64,000 nucleotides of DNA from Nocardioides pocheonensis (GCF_003725535.1 NZ_RJSF01000019.1:212514-276513); one strand, 5' to 3'; positions 32,739 through 42,219 are shown, numbered from the stretch's first letter. The notes: generated from the sequence alone by a model not told the origin. Translations and numbers: made by a program.

Positions 32739-34375
32739 CGCGCCGCCTCCCGTGCGACCGCCTCGACAGCCCCGCGCAGGCGGGCCTCGAACACCGCTCC
32801 GTGCGCGGCGGGCGGCGGACCGCCCTGGTCGACGAGCACGATGTCGCCGCCTGTGGCGCGCGCCGTGTGCCGGGCGAGCGCGAGGCCGAGACCGTGGCCG
32901 TCGGACTCCTCCTCCTTGCTCGTCCAGCCGTGGTCGAAGACCGCGCCCACCGCCCCGGGCGGCACGCCGTCGCCCGTGTCGCGCACGTGCACGACGAGGT
33001 CCGCACCGTCGGACACGAGCGTCACCTCCACGCGGGCCGGATGGCGCGACCCGGTCGCCGCGGCCCGCACGGCGTTGTCGAGCAGGTTCGCCACGACGGT
33101 GACGGTGTCGAGCGGGCGACGCAGGCGGCCGTCGACGAAGGTCTCGGGGGCCACCTCGAGGGTCACGGCCGACTCCGACGCGGCGGCGGCCTTCGCGGCG
33201 AGGACGCCGGCCAGGTACGGGTCGTCGACGCCGGAGACCCAGGTGGTCGAGCCGGAGAGCTCCTCGAGGTAGGCGAGCGCCTCGGGCACGTGACCGCGGT
33301 GCAGCAGGCCGGCGAGGGCGTGCAGCCGGTTGGTGTGCTCGTGCGCCTGGGCGCGCAGCGCGTCGGTGAGGGCCCGGGTCGCCTCGAGCTCGCGGGCGAG
33401 GCTGTCGAGGTCGCTCCGGTCGCGGAGGATGAGCACCTCGCCCAGGTCGCGGCCGTCGCGCTGCACGGGCAGCCGGGTGGCGAGCACGGCCCGGTCCGCG
33501 ACGATGCGCAGCTCTCCGCGCGGCGCCGGCTCCTGCGTCATGAGCTCCACCACGGCCGGGTCGGTGGTCGCCTCGCCGAGGACCTCGCCGCGGCGCGGCA
33601 CGGACCCGAGGAGCCGCACCGCCTGCGGGTTCGTGACCGTGACCCGCCCGGCGTTGTCCACCGCCAGGATGCCGTCGGTCACGCCGTGGAGCACCGCCTC
33701 GTGCTCGCGGACCAGGTCGGCCATCTGCTCGGGCTCGAGGCCGAGGGTGGAGCGGCGCAGCCGGCGGCCCATGCTGATCGCCCCGAGGATGCCGAGCGCG
33801 AGCGGCACCAGCGCGATCAGCCCGAGGGTGAGGGCGAGGGCGCGTGTCTTCTCGTCGATCGCCGCGATGTCGATCCCGACACTCACCTCGCCGACGACGG
33901 TGCCGGCCGCGTCGCGCAAGGGGACCTTGCCGCGTGCGGAGCGGCCGAGGGTGCCGCGCTCGACCGCCACGACCTCGCGGCCGGAGAGCGCCTCCTCGGG
34001 GCTGGTCGAGACCCGCTCCCCGATGCGCGACCGGGTCGGGTGGCTGAACCGGATGCCCTGGTCGTCGGTGACCACGACGTAGAGCGCGCCGGTGGCGCGG
34101 CGTACCGCCTCCGCCTGGCGCTCGACCGGACCGGAGGGAGTCGGCTTGGTGGTGGTGACCGCCGTCGCCAGGCCCGGCAGCTGCGCCACGGACCGGGCGA
34201 CGGCGAGGGCCCGCTGCTCGTACTGCTCGGTCAGGTCGCGGCGGAGCACGGCGACCGCGGCGACGGTCACGAGCAGCACGACCAGGCTCAGCAGCAGGGC
34301 GGTCAGCACCGCGATCCGCGACCCCAGCCGCAGCCGCGGCCGGCGCGGCGGGTCGGGGTGAGCAGGCGCGGACAC
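32735..34375 (-). CDS. CitA/DcuS-type sensor histidine kinase
   Basis: 546 residues. Membrane helices at about 22-44 and 180-200 enclose an extracytoplasmic PAS-like ligand domain (ATGALYVVVTDDQGIRFSHP is its hallmark). A cytoplasmic PAS domain (about 222-320) follows. The phospho-acceptor His345 lies in AHEHTNRLHALAGLLHRG, the family's variant H box, then HATPase (NLLDNAVRAA, DTGDGVPP, GHGLGLALARH). Relatives sense citrate, C4-dicarboxylates or similar anions directly outside the cell. The ligand here is unknown. Divergent from the ABC importer. Confidence 0.92.
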   Translation of the reverse strand: MSAPAHPDPPRRPRLRLGSRIAVLTALLLSLVVLLVTVAAVAVLRRDLTEQYEQRALAVARSVAQLPGLATAVTTTKPTPSGPVERQAEAVRRATGALYVVVTDDQGIRFSHPTRSRIGERVSTSPEEALSGREVVAVERGTLGRSARGKVPLRDAAGTVVGEVSVGIDIAAIDEKTRALALTLGLIALVPLALGILGAISMGRRLRRSTLGLEPEQMADLVREHEAVLHGVTDGILAVDNAGRVTVTNPQAVRLLGSVPRRGEVLGEATTDPAVVELMTQEPAPRGELRIVADRAVLATRLPVQRDGRDLGEVLILRDRSDLDSLARELEATRALTDALRAQAHEHTNRLHALAGLLHRGHVPEALAYLEELSGSTTWVSGVDDPYLAGVLAAKAAAASESAVTLEVAPETFVDGRLRRPLDTVTVVANLLDNAVRAAATGSRHPARVEVTLVSDGADLVVHVRDTGDGVPPGAVGAVFDHGWTSKEEESDGHGLGLALARHTARATGGDIVLVDQGGPPPAAHGAVFEARLRGAVEAVAREAAR

Positions 34376-34421
34376 CCGCCCACCCTAGGCCGGAAACAGG
34401 GCCGGGAGCCGCCCTGAGCAG

Positions 34422-34464
34422 AATGCGCAGAACGCAACTTGTGAGCACTGGCGGCGCAATGCGC
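34422..34464. promoter_or_regulatory. Repeated AATGCGC motif between the two-component system and the ABC operon
   Basis: AATGCGC occurs at 34422-34428 and 34458-34464, in the same orientation with starts 36 bases apart, in the 133-bp divergent intergenic region. These are candidates for response-regulator binding. The spacing is close to a multiple of the helical turn, but the motif is short and unproven. Confidence 0.35.
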
Positions 34465-34494
34465 GCAAGGGTAGTGACGCACGTCATAGGCACC

Positions 34495-34500
34495 TAGCGT
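34495..34500 (+). promoter_or_regulatory. Putative -10 box of the ABC importer operon
   Basis: TAGCGT lies 8 bases before the ATG at 34509, with no ribosome-binding site between, so a leaderless or nearly leaderless start is likely. Confidence 0.5.
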
Positions 34501-34508
34501 CGCCGCCC

Positions 34509-35327
34509 ATGACCCCACTCACCCCCGTTCCGGCGATCTCGCTGCGCGGCGCGACCAAGAGGTTCGCGACCCGCAGCGGCGCGCCGTTCACCGCCATCAC
34601 CGACGTCACCCTCGACGTCGCCCCCGGGGAGTTCGTCACGATCGTCGGGCCCACCGGGTGCGGCAAGTCGACGACGCTCTCCCTGGTGTCCGGCCTGGAG
34701 CCGGCGTCGGCCGGCACCGTCGAGGTCCACGGTCGACCGGTCACCGCGATCCCCGACGGCATCGGCTACATGTTCCAGACCGACGCGGTGCTGCCGTGGA
34801 AGAGCGTGCTGGACAACGTCGCCCTCGGGCTCCGCTACCACAAGGTGGCCAAGCAGGAGGCCCACGCCCGGGCGCGTGACTGGATCCAGCGGGTCGGTCT
34901 CGCCGGCTTCGAGGACCGCTACCCGCACCAGCTGTCCGGCGGCATGCGCAAGCGCGTCGCGATGGCGCAGTCGCTGATCGGCGAGCCGTCGATCCTGCTG
35001 CTCGACGAGCCGTTCGGCGCCCTCGACGTGCAGACCCGGGAGCACATGCAGGACGAGCTGCTCGACCTGTGGTCCGGCACCGGCGCCGCGGTCGTGTTCA
35101 TCACCCACGACCTCACCGAGGCGATCAGCCTGGCCGACCGCGTCGTGGTGATGACCGCCGGTCCCGGCACCGTCAAGGAGACCGTCCCGATCGACCTTCC
35201 CCGTCCCCGCAAGGTCGAGGAGATCCGGCTGACCCCGGAGTTCACCGAGATCTACCGCAACGTCTGGAACAGCCTCCGCGAAGAGGTCGAGATCACCCGA
35301 GCCCGAGGAGCCTCCCGTGTCGCTTGA
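34509..35327 (+). CDS. ABC importer ATPase (SsuB/TauB/nitrate type)
   Basis: 272 residues. Walker A GPTGCGKSTT, Q-loop MFQTDAVLPWKSVLDNVALGL, signature LSGGMRKRVAMAQSL, Walker B ILLLDEPFGALD and the H-loop VFITHDLTEAI are all intact. The sequence belongs to the nitrate/sulfonate/taurine/pyrimidine-precursor group of importers. The substrate is set by the binding protein two genes on. It overlaps the permease gene by 11 bases. Confidence 0.94.
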   Translation: MTPLTPVPAISLRGATKRFATRSGAPFTAITDVTLDVAPGEFVTIVGPTGCGKSTTLSLVSGLEPASAGTVEVHGRPVTAIPDGIGYMFQTDAVLPWKSVLDNVALGLRYHKVAKQEAHARARDWIQRVGLAGFEDRYPHQLSGGMRKRVAMAQSLIGEPSILLLDEPFGALDVQTREHMQDELLDLWSGTGAAVVFITHDLTEAISLADRVVVMTAGPGTVKETVPIDLPRPRKVEEIRLTPEFTEIYRNVWNSLREEVEITRARGASRVA

Positions 35328-36213
35328 TGTCGCCAACGTCGCGTCGACCCAGGTCGACGCCACGTCCGAGAACGTCACCGCCCGCCGCTCGGCGTACCGG
35401 TTCCTGCGCGGGCGCAGCGGCAGCTCCGCCTGGCTGGTCAACGCCGTCCGACTCGTCCTGGTCGTCGTCTGGCTCGGCTCCTGGGAGCTGTCCGCCCGCA
35501 CCGTGATCGACCCGTTCTACTACTCGATGCCCAGCCGGATCTGGGAGCGCCTGGTCGACTGGTTCACGAACGGCACCTCGCAGGGCAGCATCTGGGCCAA
35601 CATCGAGGTCACGCTCGAGGAGGCCGTGCTCGGGTTCGCGATCGGCACGCTCGCCGGCGTCGTGCTCGGCGTGGTGCTGGGCCGCAGCCGGTTCCTGGCT
35701 GAGGTGCTGGCTCCCTTCATCAAGGGCACCAACGCGATCCCGCGGATCGTGCTCGCGTCCCTCTTCGTGATCTGGTTCGGCCTCGGCATGACCAGCAAGG
35801 TGGCGACTGCCTTCGTCCTGGTGTTCTTCGCGGTCTTCTTCAACGCCTTCCAGGGCGCCCGCGAGGTCGACCGCGTGCTGGTCGACAACGCCCGGATCCT
35901 GGGTGCCTCGCGGTGGGACCTGATGCGGACCATCATCCTGCCCAGCGCCACCTCCTGGATCCTCGCCAGCATGCACGTGGCCTTCGGCTTCGCGCTGATC
36001 GGTGCGGTCGTCGGGGAGGTCGTCGGCGCCGACCGGGGCATGGGGCTGCTGATCTCGCGGTCCCAGGGCAACTTCGACGCCGCTGGCATCTACGCCGGGA
36101 TGTTGATCATCACCGCCGTCGCGCTGGTCGCCGAGTGGCTGATCACCAAGCTCGAGACCCGGCTCACCCGATGGCGTCCGCAGCAGAGCAGCTCGGCCGC
36201 CGCCGGCATCTGA
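35317..36213 (+). CDS. ABC importer permease (SsuC/TauC type)
   Basis: 298 residues with about six membrane helices. It has the coupling EAA-like loop DNARILGASRWDLMRTIILPSA and the family segment SQGNFDAAGIYAGMLIITAVAL. The N-terminal 45 residues are cytoplasmic and polar. The GTG start is supported by GAGGAG 6 bases upstream, inside the end of the ATPase gene. It forms the membrane channel of the importer with the flanking genes. Confidence 0.94.
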   Translation: MSLDVANVASTQVDATSENVTARRSAYRFLRGRSGSSAWLVNAVRLVLVVVWLGSWELSARTVIDPFYYSMPSRIWERLVDWFTNGTSQGSIWANIEVTLEEAVLGFAIGTLAGVVLGVVLGRSRFLAEVLAPFIKGTNAIPRIVLASLFVIWFGLGMTSKVATAFVLVFFAVFFNAFQGAREVDRVLVDNARILGASRWDLMRTIILPSATSWILASMHVAFGFALIGAVVGEVVGADRGMGLLISRSQGNFDAAGIYAGMLIITAVALVAEWLITKLETRLTRWRPQQSSSAAAGI

Positions 36214-36259
36214 CCCCTACCCACCCGCACCGCCCTCACCCCGAAGGAAGAGAACACCC

Positions 36260-37306
36260 ATGAAGAAGAACAGCCTCCGCACCGCAGCGGCCGTCCTCAG
36301 CGTCGTTGCGGCGGCCGGCCTCGCCGGTTGCCGGAGCAGCAACAGCGACAGCGCCGGCGACGCCTCGAAGACCCCGACCGTGCGGATCATGGTCGGCGGG
36401 ATCGACAAGGTGATCTACCTGCCGGCGATGCTCACCCAGCAGCTCGGCTACTTCAAGGACGCGGGCGTGAACGTCAAGCTGCTCACCGAGCCGTCGGGCG
36501 CGTCGGCCGAGAACGTCCTGCTGGCCGGCCAGGTGGAAGGCGTGGTCGGGTTCTACGACCACTCGATCACGCTGCAGGCGCAGGGCAAGTGCGTCGAGAG
36601 CGTCGTCCAGCTCGCCAAGGTGCCGGGCGAGGCCGAGGTGGTCTCCACCAAGGCTGCTTCGAAGCTCACCTCGGCAGCGGACTTCAAGGGCCGGAAGCTG
36701 GGGGTCACCTCGCCGGGCTCCTCGACCGACTACCTGACCCAGTACCTGGCCAAGAAGAACGGCGTCGAGACGGCCGACTACACGACCGTCGCGGCAGGCG
36801 CCGGCTCGACCTTCACCGCGGCGCTGCAGAACGGTGGCATCGACGCCGGCATGACGACCGACCCGACGATCGCCACGGTGACGTCGCAGGGGCTCGGCAA
36901 GGTGATGATCGACATGCGCACCGAGGAGGGCACCAAGGCGGCCCTCGGTGGGCTGTACCCCGCGGCCTCCATGTACATGGACTGCGGCTACGTGCAGAAG
37001 AACCCGGAGACCGTCCAGAAGGTGGTCGACGCGTTCGTGAAGACCCTCGGCTGGATCTCCACCCACGACGCGAGCCAGATCGCGGCGAAGATGCCGAAGG
37101 ACTACGCCGCCGGCAACCCTGACCTCTACACGCAGTCGATCAAGGACTCCTCGCCGATGTTCACCACCGACGGCGTGATGCCCGACGGCGGCCCGGAGAC
37201 GGTGCTCGACGTGCTCGGAACCTTCAGCGAGACGGTGAAGGCCAAGAAGGACGACATCGACCTGTCGAAGACCTACACGACCAAGTTCGCCAAGGCCGCG
37301 AGCTGA
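36260..37306 (+). CDS. ABC importer substrate-binding lipoprotein (NMT1/SsuA-like)
   Basis: 348 residues. A signal peptide ends in the lipobox GLAGCRSS with Cys24 as lipid anchor. The periplasmic-binding fold of the NMT1/THI5/SsuA group is seen in [23 protein letters not shown] and in the [20 protein letters not shown] segment. Relatives bind pyrimidine precursors, sulfonates, nitrate or aromatic acids; the ligand here is not predictable. AAGGAAGAG lies about 10 bases before the ATG. The operon ends in a strong hairpin just downstream. Confidence 0.92.
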   Translation: MKKNSLRTAAAVLSVVAAAGLAGCRSSNSDSAGDASKTPTVRIMVGGIDKVIYLPAMLTQQLGYFKDAGVNVKLLTEPSGASAENVLLAGQVEGVVGFYDHSITLQAQGKCVESVVQLAKVPGEAEVVSTKAASKLTSAADFKGRKLGVTSPGSSTDYLTQYLAKKNGVETADYTTVAAGAGSTFTAALQNGGIDAGMTTDPTIATVTSQGLGKVMIDMRTEEGTKAALGGLYPAASMYMDCGYVQKNPETVQKVVDAFVKTLGWISTHDASQIAAKMPKDYAAGNPDLYTQSIKDSSPMFTTDGVMPDGGPETVLDVLGTFSETVKAKKDDIDLSKTYTTKFAKAAS

Positions 37307-37312
37307 CTCACC

Positions 37313-37357
37313 CGGTCGGGCCCGTACGCCGCATTTCGCGGCGTACGGGCCCGACCG
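37313..37357. terminator. Perfect 20-bp hairpin after the ABC operon
   Basis: The left arm GGTCGGGCCCGTACGCCGC is complemented exactly by GCGGCGTACGGGCCCGACC, with one more C-G pair outside and a five-base ATTTC loop. There is no T-run. It separates the importer operon from rimO (start 17 bases on) and could work from both sides. Confidence 0.85.
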
Positions 37358-37373
37358 TCATACTCGCTGGGTC

Positions 37374-38852
37374 ATGACTACCGCCGCCTCCCCCCGCCAC
37401 ACCGTCGCGATGGTGACGCTCGGCTGCGCCCGCAACGAGGTGGACTCCGAGGAGCTCGCCGGTCAGCTCGAGGCCGGCGGCTTCCTGCTGGTCGACGACC
37501 CCGCCGACGCAGAGACGGTCGTGGTGAACACCTGCGGCTTCGTCGAGGCCGCCAAGAAGGACTCGGTCGACACCTTGCTGGCCGCCGCCGACCTCAAGGA
37601 CGACGGCGTCACCCGGTCGGTCGTCGCCGTCGGTTGCCTCGCCGAGCGGTACGGCGCCGACCTGGCCACCTCGATGCCCGAGGCCGACGCCGTGCTCGGC
37701 TTCGACGACTACCCCGACATCGCCGAGCGCCTCCGCGGCATCCTCGCGGGGGAGCGGCACGCCGCCCACACCCCGACCGACCGCCGCACGCTGCTGCCGA
37801 TCACGCCGGTCGACCGCCGGGCCTCGGACGTCGTCGTCCCGGGCCACGGTCTGGAGTCCATCGGCGCGGGCGCGCCGGCGACGGGTCCCCGGACTGTGCG
37901 CCGCCGGCTCGACGGCGGCCCGATGGCCCCGCTCAAGCTGGCCTCCGGGTGCGACCGTCGCTGCGCGTTCTGCGCGATCCCGAGCTTCCGCGGGTCGTTC
38001 GTCTCGCGGCGCCCGTCCGACGTGCTCGCCGAGGCTCGCTGGCTGGCGTCCGAGGGCGTCCGCGAGCTGTTCCTCGTGTCGGAGAACTCCACGTCCTACG
38101 GCAAGGACCTCGGCGACATCCGGCTGCTGGAGACCTTGCTCCCCGAGCTGGCGGCGATCGAGGGGGTGAGCCGCGTGCGGGTCTCCTACCTGCAGCCCGC
38201 CGAGACGCGTCCGGGCCTGGTCACGGCGATCGCGTCCACCCCCGGCGTCGCGGACTACTTCGACCTGTCCTTCCAGCACGCCTCCGCCACGGTGCTGCGC
38301 CGGATGCGCCGGTTCGGCGACCCCGAGTCGTTCCTGGGTCTGCTCGCCGACGTCCGACGGCAGGCGCCGGCCGCGGGCGTGCGGTCCAACTTCATCGTCG
38401 GCTTCCCGGGCGAGACCGAGTCCGACTTCGAGACCCTGTGCGCGTTCGTCTCCGAGGCCCGGCTCGACGCCGTCGGCGTCTTCGGCTACTCCGACGAGGA
38501 CGGCACCGAGGCCGCGTCGTACGCCGACAAGCTGAGCGCCGACGAGATCGAGGAGCGGGTCGAGCACCTCAGCGGTCTCGTGGAGCAGCTCACCGCCCAG
38601 CGCGCGGAGGAGCGGATCGGGGAGCGGGTCGAGGTGCTGCTCGAGACGCTGGACGACGGGGCGATGGAGGGCCGGGCGGCCTGTCAGGGCCCCGAGGTCG
38701 ACGGCTGCACCACCCTGACCGCGGTGCCGGACGGTGCCCGGGTGGGTGACATGATCGAGGCCGTCGTGGTCGCCACCGAGGGTGTCGACCTGGTCGCGAG
38801 CCCCGTGGCTGCGCCGACCGGGTCCGCCGACGAGCCGCCGGCCCGGCACTGA
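37374..38852 (+). CDS. rimO: Ribosomal protein S12 methylthiotransferase RimO
   Basis: Radical-SAM enzyme that adds a methylthio group to an aspartate of ribosomal protein S12. 492 residues. The N-terminal UPF0004 domain has the cysteines in [12 protein letters not shown] and VNTCGF (and VGCLAE) for the second iron-sulfur cluster. The radical-SAM motif CDRRCAFC is at residues 193-200. A C-terminal TRAM domain ends the protein. An extra loop near residues 120-180 ([17 protein letters not shown]) lengthens it beyond the E. coli form. Followed by pgsA, the usual actinobacterial order. Confidence 0.95.
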   Translation: MTTAASPRHTVAMVTLGCARNEVDSEELAGQLEAGGFLLVDDPADAETVVVNTCGFVEAAKKDSVDTLLAAADLKDDGVTRSVVAVGCLAERYGADLATSMPEADAVLGFDDYPDIAERLRGILAGERHAAHTPTDRRTLLPITPVDRRASDVVVPGHGLESIGAGAPATGPRTVRRRLDGGPMAPLKLASGCDRRCAFCAIPSFRGSFVSRRPSDVLAEARWLASEGVRELFLVSENSTSYGKDLGDIRLLETLLPELAAIEGVSRVRVSYLQPAETRPGLVTAIASTPGVADYFDLSFQHASATVLRRMRRFGDPESFLGLLADVRRQAPAAGVRSNFIVGFPGETESDFETLCAFVSEARLDAVGVFGYSDEDGTEAASYADKLSADEIEERVEHLSGLVEQLTAQRAEERIGERVEVLLETLDDGAMEGRAACQGPEVDGCTTLTAVPDGARVGDMIEAVVVATEGVDLVASPVAAPTGSADEPPARH

Positions 38853-38865
38853 CCGAGAGGACCCG

Positions 38866-39519
38866 ATGAGCGATCAGCAGGAGAGCGCCGAGTCCACGGC
38901 GGGTGCTGCTTCCTCGGCCAGCATCTGGAACGTCCCGAACGCCCTCACCGCCCTGCGGATCGCGATGGTGCCCGTCTTCGGCTGGGCGCTGCTGCACGAC
39001 GGCGGCGACAGCCAGGGGTGGCGCTGGCTGGCCTACGGCCTGTTCGTCGTGGCCATGATCACCGACAAGATCGACGGCGACATCGCGCGCAAGCACAACC
39101 TGATCACGAACTTCGGCAAGATCGCCGACCCGATCGCCGACAAGGCGATCACGGGGATGGCGTTCATCGGGCTCTCGCTGATCGGCGCGCTGTGGTGGTG
39201 GGTCACGATCGTCGTGCTCGTCCGGGAGTGGTCGGTCACGATCGCGCGCCTGTCCATCGCCCGCCAGGTGGTGATGGCGGCGAGTCGGAGCGGCAAGATC
39301 AAGACCCTGGCCCAGGCGCTCGCCCTGGGCGGCTTCGTGGCGCCGTTCAAGGACCTCACCGGCTCCTGGGACGCGCCCGGTGACGTCGTCTGGTGGGCCG
39401 CCGCGCTGCTGATGGCTGTCGCCCTGGTGCTCACGGTCACCTCGGGCCTGGAGTTCGCCCGCGACGCCGTGCGTCAGCGGCGCGCCGCCCTGGCGGGCGA
39501 CGGCCCCGTCAGCGGTTGA
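38866..39519 (+). CDS. pgsA: CDP-diacylglycerol--glycerol-3-phosphate 3-phosphatidyltransferase
   Basis: Makes phosphatidylglycerol phosphate, the first step to phosphatidylglycerol and cardiolipin. 217 residues. The CDP-alcohol phosphotransferase motif D-x2-D-G-x2-A-R-x8-G-x3-D-x3-D is intact across DKIDGDIARKHN and FGKIADPIADK. NVPNALTALRIAMVPVF is the usual N-terminus and about five helices span the membrane. GAGAGGA precedes the ATG by 6 bases; the 28-codon upstream extension lies inside rimO. The last 11 bases overlap the convergent PH-domain gene. Confidence 0.95.
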   Translation: MSDQQESAESTAGAASSASIWNVPNALTALRIAMVPVFGWALLHDGGDSQGWRWLAYGLFVVAMITDKIDGDIARKHNLITNFGKIADPIADKAITGMAFIGLSLIGALWWWVTIVVLVREWSVTIARLSIARQVVMAASRSGKIKTLAQALALGGFVAPFKDLTGSWDAPGDVVWWAAALLMAVALVLTVTSGLEFARDAVRQRRAALAGDGPVSG

Positions 39520-40225
39520 ACCTGCGCTCGCGGTCGCGCCGGTCGCGCTCGGCGATCGCGCGGTAGTACTGCACGATCCGGTGCACCTCGGCGGCATCGA
39601 CCTCCGACGGCCCGATCTCGATGGTGCGGCCGTCGATCGCTTCGAGGTGCAGCCGCCAGGAGGGCTGGTCGGGCGTGCCGAGCAGCTCCACGAGGTGCAC
39701 GGGGTCGGCGAGGTTCACGACGTCCAGCACACCGCCCTTGCGGACCCGCATGATCGATCCCTTGAGGTCGACCGTGGTCACGCCGGCGCTCATCAGCGCA
39801 CCGCGGAAGACCACGGCGACGAACGCGCACGCCGCCAGGCCGGCGATCGACACCACCGACTGGGTGAGGATCGTGGCGACCAGGAAGCCGAGGACGCCCG
39901 CCAGCGAGAGCAGCAGGACCGTGCCCGCGAGGAATCGTGGGGCAGCCTTCTCCGACCAGTGGGCGACGTCCGGGATGGGGTGCGTCGAGGGCGTCGGTAC
40001 GGCGATCGCGACCTCGTCCTCGAAGTCGTCGTCGTCGAGCGCGTCGAGCGGCCCCGGCTGGGCCGGGATCTGCGGCGCGCTGTCGAGGTCGCGCGCCGGG
40101 CCGAGCCAGGACGGCGTGTCGAACTGTGCTCGCGCCTGCGCCCGTCGCAGCTCGGCCTGACGTCGGGCCGCCTCCGCCGAGAGGGCTTCGGGTCCGGTCG
40201 TGGTGCCGGTGTCCGTCTCGTCCAT
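39509..40225 (-). CDS. PH-domain (YdbT-like) membrane protein
   Basis: 238 residues. A charged N-terminal stretch with a helical basic segment (ARRQAELRRAQARAQF) and an acidic string (LDALDDDDFEDE) precedes two membrane helices (about 100-140) and a bacterial PH-like domain (about 143-225; VTTVDLKGSIMRVRKGG). Function is unknown. The PH-plus-two-helix plan is shared with the N-terminal part of the RodZ-like protein at 26690. GGAGGA lies 5 bases before the ATG; the frame extends 49 codons upstream without support. Confidence 0.75.
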   Translation of the reverse strand: MDETDTGTTTGPEALSAEAARRQAELRRAQARAQFDTPSWLGPARDLDSAPQIPAQPGPLDALDDDDFEDEVAIAVPTPSTHPIPDVAHWSEKAAPRFLAGTVLLLSLAGVLGFLVATILTQSVVSIAGLAACAFVAVVFRGALMSAGVTTVDLKGSIMRVRKGGVLDVVNLADPVHLVELLGTPDQPSWRLHLEAIDGRTIEIGPSEVDAAEVHRIVQYYRAIAERDRRDRERRFNR

Positions 40226-40286
40226 GGTTCCTCCCAAATGTGCGGAGTTTCTGCATTCACATTGTCGGCCTTGTGACGAATTGGTG

Positions 40287-40321
40287 GACTGGACCGCTGG
40301 GCGTCCCGACTGGACCGCTGG
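40287..40321 (+). repeat. Direct 14-bp repeat
   Basis: GACTGGACCGCTGG occurs at 40287-40300 and 40308-40321, two helical turns apart (21 bp). It lies in the 176-bp gap (40226-40401) between the PH-domain gene and the GH15 gene, which otherwise shows nothing recognisable. It could be a regulator site for the PH-domain gene or a local duplication. Confidence 0.45.
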
Positions 40322-40401
40322 TCGGCGGAAGTCAGCGCGACCGGCTCGTCCCCCGGGAAAACGCCTCAGCACGGCTCCGGGTCACGGCCCGCCGGCGCCG
40401 C

Positions 40402-42207
40402 TCACGGCCTCGTGTCCGCCAGCGTCCTCGCCGCGTGGACCAGGGCGAGGTGCGAGAACGCCTGCGGGAAGTTGCCGGCCATCCGGCTGCGCCGGGCGTC
40501 GTACTCCTCGCTGAGCAGGCCGACGTCGTTGGCCAGGCCCACCAGCCGCTCCATCAGCGCGGTCGCGTCGTCGTGCCGTCCGGCCCACGCGTACGCCGAG
40601 ACCAGCCAGAACGAGCAGGCCAGGAAGGGGTTCTCCTCGCCGGAGAGCCCGTCGACGCCGCTGGTCGTGCGGTAGCGCAGCACCAGGCCGTCGCGCAGCA
40701 GGTCCTGCTCGACCGCCTCGATCGTGGCGAGCATCCGTGGGTCGTCGCCCGCGACGAAGCCGACGGCCGGGAGCAGCAGCAGGGCGGCGTCGACCTCGGT
40801 GGTGTCGTAGTGCTGGGTGAAGCACCCGCGGCGGTCGTCCACGCCGTGCGCCAGGATCTCGTCGCGCACCTGGGTGCGGAGGTCGCGCCACCGGTCCACC
40901 GGTCCCTCGAGGCCGTGGGTCTCGACGGCCCGGACCATCCGGTCGAACGCGGCCCAGACCATCACCCGGCTGTGCGTGAAGTGCTGGAGCGGGCCGCGGA
41001 TCTCCCAGATGCCGCGGTCGGCGCGCTGCCAGGTCGCGGCCAGGTTCTCGGTCAAGGTGGACTGCAGGCTCCAGCTGTCGGGCGTCTCCGGCAGGCCTGC
41101 GTCGCGGGCGGCGGCGAGCGCGCACAGCACCTCGCCGACCACGTCGGTCTGGCGCTGGTCGACCGCGCCGTTGCCGATCCGCACGGGTCGCGAGCCGGCG
41201 TACCCCGCGAGGCCGTCGAGCTCCTGCTCGGCCAGGTGCCGCGCGCCGTCGACGCGGTAGACGACCTGGAGGTCCTCCGGGTCGCCCGCGATCGAGCGCA
41301 GCAGCCAGGCCCGCCACGGCTCGGCCACGCTGGCGTTCTTGGTCCCGATCACCGCCTCGACCGTGAGCGCGGCGTCCCGCAGCCAGGAGTAGCGGTAGTC
41401 CCAGTTGCGCTCGCCGCCGAAGTCCTCGGGCAGCGAGGTCGTCGGTGCGGCGACGATCCCACCGGTGTCCTCGTGGGTGAGCCCGTGGAGGACGAGCAGG
41501 CTGCGCACGACCTCGGCACGGAACGGTCCGGCGTACTCGCACTGCTCGGCCCAGCGTCGCTGGCCCTCGAGGGTCCGCCGGAGCAGCGCGTCGACGTCGC
41601 CGGGCGCGGGTGCGGGCCGGTGCGAGCGCACCCAGGTGAGCGTGAAGTCCAGGCAGTCGCCCTCGCCGACCTCGAGGTCGTCCTCGTGGCGGCCGTCCCC
41701 GGCCCGCGGGAGCCGGGCACCGGTGAGCACGAGCTTGTCGGGACCGGCCACCGCGATGATCGCCTCGAGCCCGTCCACCTGCTCCCGGTGGACCCAGGGT
41801 CGGATCGCCCCGTAGTCGAAGCGGATCACGAGCTCGTGGCGGACCGGCAGCCGTCCGCGCAGGCCCTCGACCCGCCGGACCACGTCGTGCCGGTGGTCGC
41901 CGGTGGGCATGAAGTCGGTGACCCGGACCTCGCCCGCGTCCGTCGAGTACGTCGTCTGCAGCACGTTGGTGTCCTCGACGTACCGGCGCTCGACGGTGAG
42001 CTCGCCCTCGACGTCCTCGCTGCGCACGCCGAGGAGCCAGTGGCTGGAGTCCGGGTCGCCCAGGATCCGCGTGAAGCAGGAGGGGGAGTCGAACCGCGGC
42101 AGGCACATCCAGTCGATCGATCCGTCGCGTCCCACCAGGGCCACGGTGTGGCCGTCGCCGATCGTGGCGTAGTCCTCGATCGGCGTGTGCTCGCGAGTCG
42201 GCGCCAT
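40402..42207 (-). CDS. GH15 family glycoside hydrolase (glucoamylase/trehalase-like)
   Basis: 601 residues of the bacterial GH15 form: an N-terminal beta-sandwich (IEDYATIGDGHTVALVGRDG, SIDWMCLPRFDSPSCFTRIL) and an alpha/alpha-barrel catalytic domain (WDYRYSWLRDAALTVEAVI, CSFWLVSAYAWAGRHDDA). Relatives hydrolyse trehalose or alpha-1,4/1,6 glucans inside the cell; mycobacterial trehalases belong here. No signal peptide is seen. The ATG (MAPTREHTPIEDY) is preferred to a longer frame that crosses the divergent cinA promoter. Trehalase is the likelier activity but unproven. Confidence 0.88.
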   Translation of the reverse strand: MAPTREHTPIEDYATIGDGHTVALVGRDGSIDWMCLPRFDSPSCFTRILGDPDSSHWLLGVRSEDVEGELTVERRYVEDTNVLQTTYSTDAGEVRVTDFMPTGDHRHDVVRRVEGLRGRLPVRHELVIRFDYGAIRPWVHREQVDGLEAIIAVAGPDKLVLTGARLPRAGDGRHEDDLEVGEGDCLDFTLTWVRSHRPAPAPGDVDALLRRTLEGQRRWAEQCEYAGPFRAEVVRSLLVLHGLTHEDTGGIVAAPTTSLPEDFGGERNWDYRYSWLRDAALTVEAVIGTKNASVAEPWRAWLLRSIAGDPEDLQVVYRVDGARHLAEQELDGLAGYAGSRPVRIGNGAVDQRQTDVVGEVLCALAAARDAGLPETPDSWSLQSTLTENLAATWQRADRGIWEIRGPLQHFTHSRVMVWAAFDRMVRAVETHGLEGPVDRWRDLRTQVRDEILAHGVDDRRGCFTQHYDTTEVDAALLLLPAVGFVAGDDPRMLATIEAVEQDLLRDGLVLRYRTTSGVDGLSGEENPFLACSFWLVSAYAWAGRHDDATALMERLVGLANDVGLLSEEYDARRSRMAGNFPQAFSHLALVHAARTLADTRP

Positions 42208-42219
42208 GTCGGCAGACAC

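Noticed and set aside
34509-37306. Calling the importer a taurine or aliphatic sulfonate transporter (tauABC/ssuABC)
   Set aside because: No ssuD, tauD or other sulfonate gene is nearby and the family covers many substrates, so no substrate is assigned.
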